From positions 1 to 8,470 of the forward strand of contig CAMCBB010000077.1 in NCBI GenBank assembly GCA_945872875.1: DNA of 8,470 bases, read 5' to 3'. The notes below the pieces were generated by a model. It saw only the letters and a list, made by a program, of their open reading frames with translations, made no database searches and was not told where the DNA came from. The translations under genes were made by a program, and so were the position numbers. Numbering within the stretch: position 1 is the stretch's first letter; each line of letters begins with the position of its first letter. Origin of the DNA: Flavobacterium psychrophilum (lineage in GTDB: Bacteria; Bacteroidota; Bacteroidia; Flavobacteriales; Flavobacteriaceae). Below are positions 7,328 through 8,470 of the stretch, one piece after another.

Positions 7328-7358
7328 TTAGTTATTTATTTAATAAATAGTATTTTTG
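7328..7358 (+). promoter_or_regulatory. Bacteroidota-type promoter of prfC
   Basis: TATTTTTG (7351-7358) fits the -7 consensus TAnnTTTG exactly. TTA (7328-7330) sits 20 bases upstream in place of TTG. Only 18 bases separate the -7 box from the prfC ATG, so the leader would be about 10-14 bases and lacks a Shine-Dalgarno sequence. The spacer holds a 17-base palindrome, TATTTATT-T-AATAAATA (7333-7349). Confidence 0.65.
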
Positions 7359-7376
7359 CAATCCATTACTAGAACT

Positions 7377-8470
7377 ATGAGCTTTTTAAAAGAAATATTA
7401 CGCCGCAGAACATTTGGGATCATCTCGCATCCCGATGCTGGAAAAACCACCTTGACCGAAAAATTATTACTTTTTGGAGGGGCTATTCAAGAAGCGGGAG
7501 CAGTTAAAAACAATAAGATAAAAAAAGGCGCGACGAGTGACTTTATGGAAATAGAACGCCAAAGAGGTATATCTGTTGCTACCTCGGTATTGGCATTTAA
7601 CTATAAAGACAAGAAAATTAATATCTTGGATACTCCAGGACACAAGGATTTTGCAGAGGACACCTTTAGAACATTGACCGCTGTTGATAGCGTAATTGTT
7701 GTAATTGATGTGGCAAAAGGGGTTGAGGAACAAACGGAGAAGTTAGTTTCTGTATGTAGAATGCGTAAAATTCCAATTATTGTATTCATCAATAAGTTAG
7801 ACCGAGAAGGAAAAGATGCGTTTGATCTTATGGATGAAGTTGAGAAAAAGTTAGGTCTACAAGTAACTCCGTTAAGTTTTCCTATTGGAATGGGATATGA
7901 TTTTCAGGGAATATACAATATGTGGGAGAAAAACATAAATCTATTTAGTGGTGACAGCAGAAAAAACATTGAAGACACTATTGCTATATCGGATTTAATG
8001 AGTCCGGAACTTGATAAATTAATTGGAGAAAATCCAGCAATCAAATTGCGGGAAGAATTAGAATTAATTGAAGAAGTTTATCCGGCGTTTAGTAAAGAAG
8101 AATATTTGGCTGGTAATTTACAACCGGTATTTTTTGGTTCTGCATTAAATAATTTTGGAGTTCGCGAACTTTTAGATTGTTTCGTAGAAATAGCACCAAC
8201 ACCAAGAGCAAAAGAATCGGATACGCGATTAGTAAATCCAGAAGAAGAAAAACTATCTGGATTTGTATTTAAAATTCACGCCAATATGGATCCGAAACAC
8301 CGTGATCGATTGGCCTTTATAAAAATTGTATCGGGAACTTTTGAAAGAAACAAACCCTATATGCATGTGCGCTTGAATAAAAGTTTAAAATTTTCGAGTC
8401 CGAATGCATTTTTTGCAGAAAAGAAAGAAATCGTAGATATTTCCTATCCAGGAGATATTGTTGGATTACA
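7377..8470 (+). CDS. prfC: Peptide chain release factor 3 (RF3), 5' part; 3' end outside window
   Basis: The frame opens at the ATG at 7377 and stays open to the right edge, giving 364 codons plus two bases. RF3 is a cytoplasmic translational GTPase that removes RF1/RF2 from the ribosome after peptide release. GTPase motifs are G1 SHPDAGKTT (17-25), a G2 region [10 protein letters not shown] (61-70), G3 DTPGH (85-89), G4 NKLD (139-142) and G5 GSAL (254-257). [12 protein letters not shown] (94-105), [11 protein letters not shown] (252-262) and the later [14 protein letters not shown] in domain 2 are characteristic of RF3 and separate it from EF-G and TypA. E. coli RF3 has 529 residues, so about 165 (most of domain 3) lie outside the window. 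It diverges from the isomerase-surA-moxR cluster, and its own promoter lies directly upstream. No frameshift or missing motif is seen in the part present. Confidence 0.96.
   Translation, partial: MSFLKEILRRRTFGIISHPDAGKTTLTEKLLLFGGAIQEAGAVKNNKIKKGATSDFMEIERQRGISVATSVLAFNYKDKKINILDTPGHKDFAEDTFRTLTAVDSVIVVIDVAKGVEEQTEKLVSVCRMRKIPIIVFINKLDREGKDAFDLMDEVEKKLGLQVTPLSFPIGMGYDFQGIYNMWEKNINLFSGDSRKNIEDTIAISDLMSPELDKLIGENPAIKLREELELIEEVYPAFSKEEYLAGNLQPVFFGSALNNFGVRELLDCFVEIAPTPRAKESDTRLVNPEEEKLSGFVFKIHANMDPKHRDRLAFIKIVSGTFERNKPYMHVRLNKSLKFSSPNAFFAEKKEIVDISYPGDIVGL

Noticed and set aside
7467..7792. Minus-strand open frames opposite prfC
   Set aside because: The plus strand there encodes the G1-G4 motifs of RF3 without interruption, so these frames are shadows.

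Overview
The window is AT-rich DNA that reads as a core chromosomal region of a member of the Bacteroidota, most likely a Flavobacteriia such as Flavobacterium or a relative. Three things point there: a mitochondrial-type aconitase of about 755 residues, start codons without Shine-Dalgarno sequences, and promoters that fit the Bacteroidota pattern (TTG, about 19-20 bases, TAnnTTTG) rather than -35/-10 boxes. I see no transposase, phage gene, CRISPR array, tRNA or rRNA.

Layout. Bases 1-150 (+) are the last 49 codons of glyceraldehyde-3-phosphate dehydrogenase. A strong symmetric hairpin at 177-207 separates it from the convergent aconitase gene (231-2498, -). After a 247-base AT-rich gap comes a three-gene minus-strand cluster. 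In transcription order it is a large periplasmic PpiC-type peptidyl-prolyl isomerase (7155-5191), a SurA-like periplasmic chaperone (5181-3775) and a MoxR-family AAA+ ATPase (3699-2746), closed by a hairpin terminator at 2694-2724. A 221-base divergent control region (7156-7376) holds promoters for this cluster and for prfC (RF3), whose first 364 codons run off the right edge.

How the genes work together. The two isomerase/chaperone genes are 9 bases apart and both carry signal peptides; together they should assist outer-membrane and secreted proteins in the periplasm. The isomerase keeps both conserved histidines in each of its two parvulin domains. The SurA-like protein has lost a different histidine in each domain, which suggests a split between a catalytic enzyme and a binding chaperone. 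MoxR ATPases are cytoplasmic and usually sit beside DUF58/VWA partner genes; here there is none. GAPDH and aconitase are central carbon enzymes and RF3 is a translation factor.

This is mostly ordinary housekeeping DNA and I found no convincing undescribed system. The points worth a second look are the complementary histidine loss in SurA, the orphan MoxR downstream of periplasmic chaperones, the 7-base periodic repeats in the surA-moxR gap, and the stacked repeats and dyads between the divergent promoters.
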